A stretch of 7,274 nt of DNA from Xanthobacteraceae bacterium (GTDB lineage Bacteria; Pseudomonadota; Alphaproteobacteria; Rhizobiales; Xanthobacteraceae). The notes below the pieces were generated by a model that saw only the letters and a program-made list of their open reading frames with translations, was not told where the DNA came from and searched no databases. The position numbers and the translations under genes were made by a program. The stretch covers positions 1 to 7,274 of the forward strand of contig JASHSY010000372.1 of the NCBI GenBank assembly GCA_030040825.1, read 5' to 3'. The first letter of the stretch is position 1, and every line of letters starts with the position of its first letter. This document shows, one piece after another, positions 1-6,370 of this stretch.

Positions 1-1662
1 GGCGTCCTCGACGATCACCTTACCGTACTTGCGGCGCAGCCGCTCGGCCGACAACTGGATCGGGGTGAGCGGATTCTTGATCTCATGGGCGATGCGCCGC
101 GCGATATCGGCCCAGGCCGATGTGCGCTGCGCCAGCACGAGCTCGGTGACGTCGTCAATAGTAATGACGTAACCGTGCTCGGCCTGGGTCGCCTGCTCGC
201 TGGTCACGCGGACCGAAAAATTGCGTTCTTGCCCGTTGCGGTTCACCGTCACTTGGCGCTGGACGAGACGCTGATTGCCGGCGCGAGCCGCCTGAAAAAT
301 CTCGGCCAATTCCGGGGCGACCGCGGCCAACGGGCGTCCCAGCGTCTCGCCTTCCGTCCGCGCAATCAGGCGCTCGGCCGAGCGGTTGAGGATGGTGATA
401 TGGCCGTCGGCATTGACGCCGATCACACCGGCGCTGGCGCCGGCAAGCACGGCCTCGGTAAATCGCCGCCGGCTGTCGATAACGTCGCGCGCTCGCACAA
501 TATCGTCATGTTGCGCGCTCAGCTCTGCCGTCATCTTGTTGAACGTCTCGCCGAGTTGGGCGAGATCGCCCTCGGAGCGGCGGATCGGCACCCGTACCTG
601 AAGGTTGCCGGTGGAGACGATATTGGCGGCGCCGATCAGCCTGCGGATCGGAGCGACCAAGCGGTTGGCAAAATCAAGTCCAATCCAGGCCGATGACAAC
701 AGCACGATCAGCGCGATGACGGCGAACATCAGTGCAAACGCGATCTGAATGCCGAGCCGGCGGGCTTCCAGATTGGCGTATTCGCCGACGCTCTCCTGGG
801 TCGCTTTCAGTTGCTGCACCACGCGTGGGTCGAGCAGCCGCGCGACGTAGAGATACATGTCGTCGTAACCGTGCAGCTTGACCGCTGCGGCGACGTGATC
901 GCCCTGGGGAATCAGTGCGACCTGAGGTTCGGTTTCGGTGATCTGGCTGAGCAATTGCGCCGAAGGCAGTACGATCGCCTTGTCCATTTTCAGGTCTGCG
1001 CGCTCTACCGTCGAGCCGTCGGCGTGAATGATCATCGCAGCAGACAAACCGCGTGCGGTCGTTTGCGCGGTGAAAAACTGGCGGAACTTTTCGCGGTCGG
1101 AATCGAACATCGGCTTGGCGCGACTGATGTCGAACGCCATCGCCATGATCTCGCCACGGATCGCCTGCGCGTGCTCGCTGACATAGGCGTCGGCGACGAT
1201 CAGCGATTGCTCGATCATGGCGCGGGTGCGCGTCGAAAAAAAGCGATCGAGGCCGCGATCGAGCGTCGTCGAGGCGACCACCGCCACCAGCACGGTCGGC
1301 ACTGCCGCAATCACCGCGAACAGGCCGACGATCTGCACGTGCAGCCGCGAGCCGGCATAACCGCGCCGGCGCGCGCGCACCACCACCCAGACTTCCCGTC
1401 CAATGATAGCGAGAAGCAAAAGTCCTGCGGCGAGGTCGGCGAGAAGAAGCTCGACCACCACCTCATGCACGGGGGCAATCGGAGTGAGCCCCGCCAGCAC
1501 CACGAAGGTGGCAGCCGCAGACAGAAGCGCGATCCCAACCGCAATGGCGCCGATCAGCCGGGACGCGCCTGGGACAGGCGCGGTTATCGCAGGATCGGGC
1601 GCCGTTTCCGCCGGCGCCGAAAGCGGCGGATCAAGCGGAGCGACATGCTCGGCAGTCGTCAT
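1..1662 (-). CDS. ntrY: Nitrogen regulation sensor histidine kinase NtrY (3' part cut off by window edge)
   Basis: Membrane-bound two-component sensor kinase, expected to phosphorylate NtrX in control of nitrogen (and in some species redox) metabolism. The frame is open without a stop from ATG 1662 to base 1, giving 554 residues; the family is usually about 750-780, so the ATP-binding domain lies outside the window. By eye: a Pro/Ala-rich cytoplasmic tail (1-34); membrane segments near 36-60, 70-88 and 105-130; an extracytoplasmic sensor region (about 131-300); a fourth membrane segment (305-327); a HAMP domain (about 328-380); a PAS domain (about 401-505) ending in DDVTELV; and the start of HisKA with AHEIKNPLTPIQLSAERL, phosphoacceptor His526. 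AGGG (1671-1668) lies 5 nt before the ATG, and the frame has no other good start up to the stop at 1738-1740. It lies 142 bp downstream of ntrC on the same strand. The long plus-strand open frames over this gene are shadows. Confidence 0.95.
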   Translation of the reverse strand, partial: MTTAEHVAPLDPPLSAPAETAPDPAITAPVPGASRLIGAIAVGIALLSAAATFVVLAGLTPIAPVHEVVVELLLADLAAGLLLLAIIGREVWVVVRARRRGYAGSRLHVQIVGLFAVIAAVPTVLVAVVASTTLDRGLDRFFSTRTRAMIEQSLIVADAYVSEHAQAIRGEIMAMAFDISRAKPMFDSDREKFRQFFTAQTTARGLSAAMIIHADGSTVERADLKMDKAIVLPSAQLLSQITETEPQVALIPQGDHVAAAVKLHGYDDMYLYVARLLDPRVVQQLKATQESVGEYANLEARRLGIQIAFALMFAVIALIVLLSSAWIGLDFANRLVAPIRRLIGAANIVSTGNLQVRVPIRRSEGDLAQLGETFNKMTAELSAQHDDIVRARDVIDSRRRFTEAVLAGASAGVIGVNADGHITILNRSAERLIARTEGETLGRPLAAVAPELAEIFQAARAGNQRLVQRQVTVNRNGQERNFSVRVTSEQATQAEHGYVITIDDVTELVLAQRTSAWADIARRIAHEIKNPLTPIQLSAERLRRKYGKVIVEDA

Positions 1663-1701
1663 TGACGCCCTAAGGACACGGGACAGGTGCGGCTTCAGAG
1701 C

Positions 1702-1722
1702 GAATGGAGCCCCGATCCATTC
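1702..1722. repeat. Perfect 7-bp inverted repeat in the ntrY leader
   Basis: GAATGGA (1702-1708) and TCCATTC (1716-1722) are perfect reverse complements separated by 7 nt. The repeat lies 40-60 nt upstream of the ntrY start codon, downstream of the possible promoter, so it could fold in the mRNA leader or act as an operator. No T-run follows it, so it does not look like an intrinsic terminator. Confidence 0.5.
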
Positions 1723-1735
1723 ATGCCGGTGATGC

Positions 1736-1767
1736 TTTTATACAACAATGTTGCCGGATTGCGACAA
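1736..1767 (-). promoter_or_regulatory. Possible promoter of ntrY in the ntrC-ntrY spacer
   Basis: On the minus strand a -35-like TTGTCG (1767-1762) is followed, after 19 bp, by a -10-like TATAAA (1742-1737). This would give a leader of about 65 nt before the ntrY ATG. The perfect dyad CAACA-A-TGTTG (1743-1753) fills the -10 side of the spacer, so a regulator bound there would sit inside the promoter. The 19-bp spacing is longer than the usual 16-18. I saw no sigma-54 -24/-12 element (GG-N10-GC type) in the spacer. This is pattern matching only; ntrY could equally be read through from ntrBC. Confidence 0.3.
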
Positions 1768-1775
1768 TTCCTAGG

Positions 1776-1800
1776 CATCCGCCGGCATTAAGCCTGGATG
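1776..1800 (-). terminator. Weak hairpin just after the ntrC stop
   Basis: Four bases beyond the ntrC TAA, CATCC (1776-1780) pairs with GGATG (1796-1800) and an inner GGC (1784-1786) pairs with GCC (1792-1794) around an ATTAA loop, with a small asymmetric internal loop. No U-tract follows on the minus strand, so as a Rho-independent terminator it is poor. It may only stabilise or attenuate the ntrBC transcript before ntrY. Confidence 0.25.
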
Positions 1801-1804
1801 GCAC

Positions 1805-3253
1805 TTAGCTACCGCTGGGGCGATAAACCGGGATTTCCAGATCGCGGATTTTCTTGCGTAGCGTATTGCGGTTGACGCCAAGCAGATCGGCGGCGCGGAT
1901 CTGGTTGCCGCGGGTGGCCGCGAGCGCCGCGGACAGTAGCGGCGCCTCCACCTCGCGCAGGATGCGGTGATAAAGCCCGGGCGGCGGCAGGCCTTCATCG
2001 AAGCCGGAAAAATATTGCGCCAGATAGCGCTCGACCGCGTTCGATAAATTCTCCTCGCCGCCACCGTGACTTTCACCCGGTGCGGCCAGGGCAGGCTGCG
2101 ATAATTCGGCATCGACAACAGCTGCGGTGATCGTCTCCTGCGGATAGAGAGCGGCGAGCCGGCGGGCGAGGTTTTCCAATTCGCGCACATTGCCCGGCCA
2201 GCGGTGCCGGCGCAGGCGATCGAGCGCCGCCTGATCGATTTGCTTGGCCGGCAAGCCTTCGCGCTCGACTTGCGCGAAGAAATGCCGGATCAGGTCGGCA
2301 ATGTCCTCGGTGCGTTCGCGCAATGGCGGTAGCCGCAGCGGCACCACGTTGAGCCGGAAAAACAGGTCCTCGCGAAACAGACCCTGCTGGATGAGCTGCC
2401 GCAAATCTTTGTTGGTCGCGGCAATGATACGCACATCCGCCTTGATCGGGGTGCGGCCGCCGACGGTGGTGTATTCGCCCTGTTGCAGCACCCGTAGGAG
2501 CCGCGTCTGCGCCTCCATCGGCATATCGCCGATTTCGTCGAGGAACAGCGTGCCGCCTTCGGCCTGCTCGAAGCGGCCGGCGCTGCGGGTATTGGCCCCG
2601 GTGAACGCCCCCTTCTCATGACCGAACAATTCCGATTCAATCAGGTCGCGCGGTATTGCCGCCATGTTGATAGCCACGAACGGCCCGCTGCGGCGCTTGC
2701 CGTAATCGTGCAGCGCGCGCGCCACCAATTCCTTGCCGGTCCCGGATTCGCCGGAGATCATCACTGTCAGATCTGTCTGCATCAGCCGCGCCAGAACGCG
2801 ATAGATTTCCTGCATCGCCGGCGAGCGGCCGACCAACGGGATCGATTCGAAATCATCGGCCTTGACCGGCGGCCGCGGACGCTCCTTCGGCTCCGACAAG
2901 GCGCGGCCGACGATAGCGATCAGCTCCTTCAGGTCGAACGGCTTGGGCAGGTACTCGTAAGCGCCGCGTTCGGAGGCGCGGATCGCCGTCATGAACGTGT
3001 TTTGCGCGCTCATGATCAGCACCGGCAGATCCGGCCGCGTTTTTTTGATGCGGACCAGGAGGTCGAAGGCATTTTCGTCCGGCAACACGACGTCGGTGAT
3101 AATCAGGTCGCCATCGCCCTGGCTGACCCAGCGCCATAACGTGGCCGCATTTCCGGTCGAGCGCACTTCGTAACCGGCCCGCGACAGCGCCTGGTTGAGT
3201 ACGGTCCGAATGGCGGAATCGTCGTCGGCGACGAGAATGTTTCCCGCGGGCAT
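1805..3253 (-). CDS. ntrC: Nitrogen regulation response regulator NtrC (sigma-54 activator)
   Basis: A 482-residue cytosolic activator that, when phosphorylated by NtrB under nitrogen limitation, opens sigma-54 promoters of nitrogen-assimilation genes. Receiver domain 1-120: acidic pocket D10-D12, phosphoacceptor Asp54 (same number as in E. coli NtrC), Ser82 and Lys104. AAA+ domain from about 138: Walker A GESGTGKE (168-175), the sigma-54-contacting GAFTGA loop (215-220), Walker B GGTLFLDE (233-240), then FREDLFFRLNV and RWPGNVREL. A Fis-type helix-turn-helix closes the protein (about 443-475; NQIRAADLLGVNRNTLRKKI). All key residues appear intact. I chose ATG 3253 because the receiver domain begins four residues later. 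GAGGGG (3266-3261) precedes it by 7 nt, and the ATG overlaps the ntrB stop by one base (TGATG), implying translational coupling. A longer in-frame reading upstream runs inside ntrB and adds unrelated sequence. Confidence 0.97.
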   Translation of the reverse strand: MPAGNILVADDDSAIRTVLNQALSRAGYEVRSTGNAATLWRWVSQGDGDLIITDVVLPDENAFDLLVRIKKTRPDLPVLIMSAQNTFMTAIRASERGAYEYLPKPFDLKELIAIVGRALSEPKERPRPPVKADDFESIPLVGRSPAMQEIYRVLARLMQTDLTVMISGESGTGKELVARALHDYGKRRSGPFVAINMAAIPRDLIESELFGHEKGAFTGANTRSAGRFEQAEGGTLFLDEIGDMPMEAQTRLLRVLQQGEYTTVGGRTPIKADVRIIAATNKDLRQLIQQGLFREDLFFRLNVVPLRLPPLRERTEDIADLIRHFFAQVEREGLPAKQIDQAALDRLRRHRWPGNVRELENLARRLAALYPQETITAAVVDAELSQPALAAPGESHGGGEENLSNAVERYLAQYFSGFDEGLPPPGLYHRILREVEAPLLSAALAATRGNQIRAADLLGVNRNTLRKKIRDLEIPVYRPSGS

Positions 3254-4395
3254 CAATGGTCCCCTCGTGAGATGACGGCGGCCTCGGAATCCGCGCCGTC
3301 GCGGACATACACCGGCATCAGCACGCGAAAGGTCGTGCGTCGCGGCTGTGACTCGCACTCGATGATGCCGCCGTGATCGCCGACAATCTTTGCGACCAGC
3401 GCCAGCCCCAGCCCCGACCCGGTCGGCTTGGTCGTGACGAACGGGTCGAACAGATGCGGCATTAGTTCTTCGGGTACGCCCGGGCCGTTGTCTTTGACGC
3501 AGAATTCCAGCGGCAGCGAAATACGGGTCTTGGCGCCGGGAACCGACAACCGCACGCCAGGGCGAAACGCCGTCGACAGCGAAATCTCGCCGCCGGGATT
3601 ATCGCCAATAGCCTCGGCTGCGTTCTTCACTAGATTGAGGAACACCTGCACGAGCTGATCGCGATTGGCCAACACCGGCGGCAGCGACGGATCGTAGTCT
3701 TCGATGAATTTGGCGTGGCGGGCGACCCCAGTCTGGGCGAGCCGTTTCACGTGATCGAGAACTACATGGATGTTGATGGGCTCGCGCTCGAACGGCCGCT
3801 CGTCGGCAAACACCTCCATCCGATCGACCAGTTTCACGATGCGGTCCGTTTCGTCGCAAATCAGTCGAGTGAGCGTGCGGTCGTCATCCTCAACCGATTG
3901 TTCAAGCAGTTGCGCGGCGCCACGTATTCCGGACAACGGATTTTTGATTTCGTGCGCCAGCATGGCCGCCAGCGCGATCACCGAGCGCGTCGCGCCGCGG
4001 TGGGTGAACTGGCGATCCATCTTGTCGGCGATGGAGCGCTCTTGCAGCATCACCACCACGCAATCCGGCTGCTCCGGCAACGGCGCGACGTGCAGATCAA
4101 CGGCGCGGTCGCCGGGATTGCGCGGGGTGCCGAGATCGACCTTGTATTCGTTGACTGCGGCGCCGGTCGCGCGAACTTGCTCCACCAAGGCGAGCAACGG
4201 ACTGCCGAATGGCACCAGATCGCGCAGCAGGTGCCGCCGCAACAGCGGCAGCGACACTTCAAAAAACGATTCAGCTGCGACGTTGGCTTCGGCCACCTTG
4301 CCGTCTGAGGTGATGACGATGACGGGGTGCGGCAATGCGTTAAGGACCGCATCGGCGGCGGCTGTACCGGCGATAATGGGCTCAGCGGCTGTCAT
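3253..4395 (-). CDS. ntrB: Nitrogen regulation sensor histidine kinase/phosphatase NtrB (GlnL)
   Basis: A 380-residue soluble kinase that phosphorylates or dephosphorylates NtrC in response to PII proteins; no membrane segment is visible. Order: N-terminal PAS domain (about 15-125, with LNALPHPVIVI and EANVAAESFF); HisKA with MLAHEIKNPLSGIRGAAQLL, His148; ATPase domain with N-box NLVKNAAEAI (Asn258), G1 box DNGPGVP (302-308), F box LFDPFVTTK and G2 box GSGLGLALV. Length and motifs fit the family. ATG 4395 is preferred: the protein then begins like rhizobial NtrB, and a G-rich stretch (AGGTGGGGG) lies upstream, though 13 or more nt away. An in-frame GTG at 4416 would add seven residues without a clear ribosome site. 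It heads the ntrB-ntrC pair and is divergent from ispDF; no dusB/nifR3 gene precedes it. Confidence 0.96.
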   Translation of the reverse strand: MTAAEPIIAGTAAADAVLNALPHPVIVITSDGKVAEANVAAESFFEVSLPLLRRHLLRDLVPFGSPLLALVEQVRATGAAVNEYKVDLGTPRNPGDRAVDLHVAPLPEQPDCVVVMLQERSIADKMDRQFTHRGATRSVIALAAMLAHEIKNPLSGIRGAAQLLEQSVEDDDRTLTRLICDETDRIVKLVDRMEVFADERPFEREPINIHVVLDHVKRLAQTGVARHAKFIEDYDPSLPPVLANRDQLVQVFLNLVKNAAEAIGDNPGGEISLSTAFRPGVRLSVPGAKTRISLPLEFCVKDNGPGVPEELMPHLFDPFVTTKPTGSGLGLALVAKIVGDHGGIIECESQPRRTTFRVLMPVYVRDGADSEAAVISRGDH

Positions 4396-4449
4396 AACGA
4401 ACCGTTTCGCCCCCACCTAGGGCGCGAATGGACATAGAGGGCATAAACA

Positions 4450-4479
4450 AGTATGTTTTGCACATAAATTAGGCGGCAA
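4450..4479 (-). promoter_or_regulatory. Possible ntrBC promoter
   Basis: On the minus strand TTGCCG (4479-4474; 4 of 6 to TTGACA) lies 18 bp before CATACT (4455-4450; 4 of 6 to TATAAT). It would give a leader of about 45-50 nt to ATG 4395. The dyad TTTGC-N14-GCAAA (4457-4480) overlaps this promoter and could hold an autoregulator such as NtrC, whose sites are dyads with TGC/GCA half-sites; that link is inference. There are competing matches nearby, such as TTGTGG-N18-TAAACT on the same strand. Confidence 0.3.
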
Positions 4480-4507
4480 ATGACATTGCATATAGTTTAG
4501 CCATAAA
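4480..4507 (+). promoter_or_regulatory. Possible ispDF promoter
   Basis: ATGACA (4480-4485; 5 of 6 to TTGACA) is followed after 16 bp by CATAAA (4502-4507; 4 of 6 to TATAAT). The inverted repeat GTTTA-GCCA-TAAAC covers the -10 element. The implied leader would be about 165 nt. It lies almost back to back with the candidate ntrBC promoter. Other weak matches exist in this AT-rich patch. Confidence 0.22.
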
Positions 4508-4508
4508 C
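4495..4508. repeat. Inverted repeat GTTTA-GCCA-TAAAC
   Basis: Perfect 5-bp arms with a 4-bp spacer, in the divergent intergenic region. The right arm is one of two CATAAAC copies (4442-4448 and 4502-4508). This is an operator-like size and position, but no regulator can be named from the sequence. Confidence 0.4.
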
Positions 4509-4643
4509 GCCTGAAATCCACAAGTGCGGCGCTGCAACAGAACTTTTGCTGATTTTTGCGGCGAAAATGCCTCCAAGAGCTTTTCTCACCGTTTTCGTCG
4601 GGATCGGTTGGCCGGTTCGCACATTTCCGGCACATGCGCTAAA

Positions 4644-4661
4644 GCGGGTTCCGGAAACCGC
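4644..4661. repeat. 18-bp imperfect palindrome before ispDF
   Basis: GCGGGTTCCGGAAACCGC is self-complementary except for one mismatched pair (G4648/A4657). It ends four bases before the ispDF ribosome site GGAG (4666-4669), so as RNA it could fold next to the initiation region. TTTCCGG also occurs just upstream (4624-4630). The TTCCGG...ATGCGCTAAAG context loosely resembles short intergenic palindromes common in rhizobial genomes; that resemblance is from memory only. Confidence 0.45.
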
Positions 4662-4678
4662 ACGTGGAGTGACACTGG

Positions 4679-5860
4679 ATGACGGACAGGGTGGCGGCTG
4701 TGATTGTCGCAGCCGGTCGGGGCCATCGCGCCGGCGGTGAGGTACCGAAGCAATACCGCGAAATCGCCGGGGAGCCGGTGATCCGGCCGACGCTGAACGC
4801 CTTTCTCGGTCACCCGCAAATCGCTGCCGTGCAGGCGGTCATTCATCGCGACGATACCGAGGCTTTTCAGGCTGCGACCGCCGGCCTCAAGAATTTGCTG
4901 GCGCCGGCCTGGGGCGGCGCGACCCGGCAGGATTCGGTTCGTGCCGGTCTTGAAGCCTTGCGTGCCGCCACGCCTGATCTTGTTCTCATTCACGATGCGG
5001 CGCGGCCATTTCTTAGTGCCGCGTTGATCACCCGCGCAATCGATGCCGCGCGCCAGCACCGCGCCGCGGTACCGGCCATCGCCATCGCCGACACGGTGAA
5101 GAAGGTCGACGAGCACGACCTCATCACCGAAACGCTCGACCGCAACCGTCTGCGCACAGTGCAGACGCCGCAGGCTTTCGCCTACGATCTCATCGTCGAG
5201 TCGCATCGCCGCGCCGCGGCTGCCGGTCGCGACGACTTCACCGACGACGCCGCGCTCGCCGAATGGGCAGGCCACCGTGTGCGCGTGTTCGCCGGCGAGC
5301 CCGGCAATGTAAAGCTCACGACCAATGACGACTTCGTTCGCGCCGAGACGTTGCGCATGACGGAGCTGGCCGACGTGCGCACCGGCAGCGGCTTCGATGT
5401 GCATGCGTTTGGCGACGGCGACCACGTCATGCTCGGCGGCGTGAGGATCGCACATACGCGCGGGGTGACCGGCCATTCCGACGCCGACGTTGCGCTGCAT
5501 GCGCTGGTGGATGCGATCCTCGGCGCGCTCGCCGAAGGCGACATCGGCCAACATTTTCCGCCGAGCGATCCGCAATGGCGGGGAGCACCGTCAGATAAAT
5601 TCCTCGCCTTTGCCTGCGAGCGGGTGCGCGCGCGCGGCGGCCTGATCGCTCATCTCGACGTGACGATCGTATGTGAGGCTCCACGGGTTTCGCCGCACCG
5701 CGATGCCATCCGTGCACGCATCGCCGACATCGCCAACGTTCCCGTTGGCCGGGTCGCAATCAAGGCGACCACCAGCGAAAAGATGGGCTTCACCGGCCGC
5801 GGTGAAGGCCTGGTAGCGATGGCGACCGCGACAATACGGCTACCGTGGAGCGCCGCGTGA
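4679..5860 (+). CDS. ispDF: Bifunctional MEP-pathway enzyme IspD/IspF
   Basis: A 393-residue cytosolic fusion for isoprenoid precursor synthesis. The IspD half (about 1-230) is 2-C-methyl-D-erythritol 4-phosphate cytidylyltransferase; the IspF half (about 235-393) is 2-C-methyl-D-erythritol 2,4-cyclodiphosphate synthase. The intervening kinase IspE is not in the window. IspD signs: a CTP-binding loop VAAGRGHRAGG, then PKQY (Lys24), GGATRQDSVRAGL, LIHDAARPF and LTTNDDF. IspF signs: GSGFDVHAF with metal ligands Asp240 and His242, GHSDADVALHALVDAILG with the third ligand His274, GDIGQHFPPSDPQW and ATTSEKMGFTGRGEG. Both active sites look complete. The fused form is typical of many alphaproteobacteria. 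The ATG has GGAG (4666-4669) 9 nt upstream. The gene ends in a four-base GTGA overlap with cinA, so the two are probably co-translated. The long minus-strand frames within it are shadows. Confidence 0.97.
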   Translation: MTDRVAAVIVAAGRGHRAGGEVPKQYREIAGEPVIRPTLNAFLGHPQIAAVQAVIHRDDTEAFQAATAGLKNLLAPAWGGATRQDSVRAGLEALRAATPDLVLIHDAARPFLSAALITRAIDAARQHRAAVPAIAIADTVKKVDEHDLITETLDRNRLRTVQTPQAFAYDLIVESHRRAAAAGRDDFTDDAALAEWAGHRVRVFAGEPGNVKLTTNDDFVRAETLRMTELADVRTGSGFDVHAFGDGDHVMLGGVRIAHTRGVTGHSDADVALHALVDAILGALAEGDIGQHFPPSDPQWRGAPSDKFLAFACERVRARGGLIAHLDVTIVCEAPRVSPHRDAIRARIADIANVPVGRVAIKATTSEKMGFTGRGEGLVAMATATIRLPWSAA

Positions 5861-6360
5861 CCGGCAAGGGATTGCGCGCGGCGGCAACGCGCGTGCTCGA
5901 ACTCTCGCGCGCGCACCGACTGCAAATCGCGACGGCTGAATCATGCACCGGCGGGCTGGTGGCCGCCGCACTTACCGACATCGCCGGCTCGTCCGACGTG
6001 GTCGACCGCGGCTTCATCACCTATTCGAATGAAGCGAAGCGACAAATGCTCGGCGTGCCGACGGCAACGCTTAAGCGTTACGGTGCGGTCAGCGCCCAGA
6101 CTGCCGCCGCGATGGCAAAGGGGGCGCTGAAGAATTCGCAGGCGGATCTGGCCGTGGCGATTACCGGCATTGCCGGCCCCGGCGGCGGCTCAGAGGAAAA
6201 GCCGGTCGGCCTCGTCCACTTCGCCGCAGCCGACCGCGCCGGCCGCCGCCTCGCGCGGATGCGCCGCTACGGCGACATCGGGCGGCGCCAAGTGCGCGAA
6301 CGCTCCGTCGCCGAAGCGCTGCGGCTGTTGCAATTGTTGGCCGGGAAGAACCGGCATTAG
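5857..6360 (+). CDS. CinA C-terminal domain protein (nicotinamide-nucleotide amidohydrolase, PncC type)
   Basis: A 167-residue protein made only of the CinA C-terminal domain, without the N-terminal molybdopterin-binding-like half found in full-length CinA. Proteins of this family deamidate nicotinamide mononucleotide to nicotinate mononucleotide in NAD salvage. Visible motifs: IATAESCTGGL (Ser29 in the conserved ESCTGG), FITYSNEAKRQMLGV (Lys61) and AITGIAGPGGGSEEKPVGLV (101-120), all conserved in the family. I chose GTG 5857: GGAG (5847-5850) lies 6 nt upstream and the start overlaps the ispDF stop as GTGA, a classic coupled junction. A GTG at 5845 would add four residues and lacks such a site. 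A short stem GCCGG-GAAGAA-CCGGC (6340-6355) sits at its very end. Amidohydrolase activity is inferred from family membership. Confidence 0.93.
   Translation: MTGKGLRAAATRVLELSRAHRLQIATAESCTGGLVAAALTDIAGSSDVVDRGFITYSNEAKRQMLGVPTATLKRYGAVSAQTAAAMAKGALKNSQADLAVAITGIAGPGGGSEEKPVGLVHFAAADRAGRRLARMRRYGDIGRRQVRERSVAEALRLLQLLAGKNRH
6340..6355. repeat. Small hairpin at the end of cinA
   Basis: GCCGG (6340-6344) and CCGGC (6351-6355) form a perfect 5-bp stem with a GAAGAA loop inside the last codons of cinA. No U-tract follows. It lies at the convergent junction with the cupin gene, where only 10 bp separate the two stop codons, so it could slow transcripts from either side; this is weak evidence for a terminator. 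Confidence 0.3.
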
Positions 6361-6370
6361 CCGTATCGCT

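Larger units (their letters stand above)
4396..4678. promoter_or_regulatory. Divergent ntrB / ispDF intergenic region
   Basis: This 283-bp gene-free stretch is visibly richer in A/T than its surroundings, mainly at 4440-4570, and must hold promoters for both divergent units. It contains three CATAAA words (4442, 4463, 4502), the inverted repeat GTTTA-GCCA-TAAAC (4495-4508), the dyad TTTGC-N14-GCAAA (4457-4480) and an 18-bp imperfect palindrome close to ispDF. Short open frames here (for example minus 4635-4417) have no recognisable product or ribosome site. I found no dusB remnant, but it would not be visible if heavily decayed. Confidence 0.6.

Noticed and set aside
85..696. 203-codon open frame on the plus strand
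   Set aside because: Antisense to the HAMP-PAS-HisKA part of ntrY in the complementary codon phase; no motif or ribosome site.
811..1665. 284-codon open frame on the plus strand
   Set aside because: It lies antisense to the N-terminal half of ntrY, which has clear membrane, HAMP and PAS features. Its product is extremely rich in Arg, His and Gly, as expected for a shadow frame in GC-rich DNA, and matches no family I know.
3254..3358. N-terminal extension of NtrC by 35 residues
   Set aside because: The extension lies inside ntrB in another frame, is rich in Arg, and has no homology to response regulators. ATG 3253 with GAGGGG and the TGATG overlap fits much better.
4417..4635. 72-codon minus-strand frame in the ntrB/ispDF spacer
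   Set aside because: Cys-rich, no ribosome site, no recognised domain, and it lies over promoter-like AT-rich DNA. It is not a dusB fragment by eye.
4586..5575. 329-codon open frame on the minus strand
   Set aside because: Antisense to ispDF, whose two active sites are intact on the plus strand. The reading also runs through the palindromic ispDF leader and has no domain.
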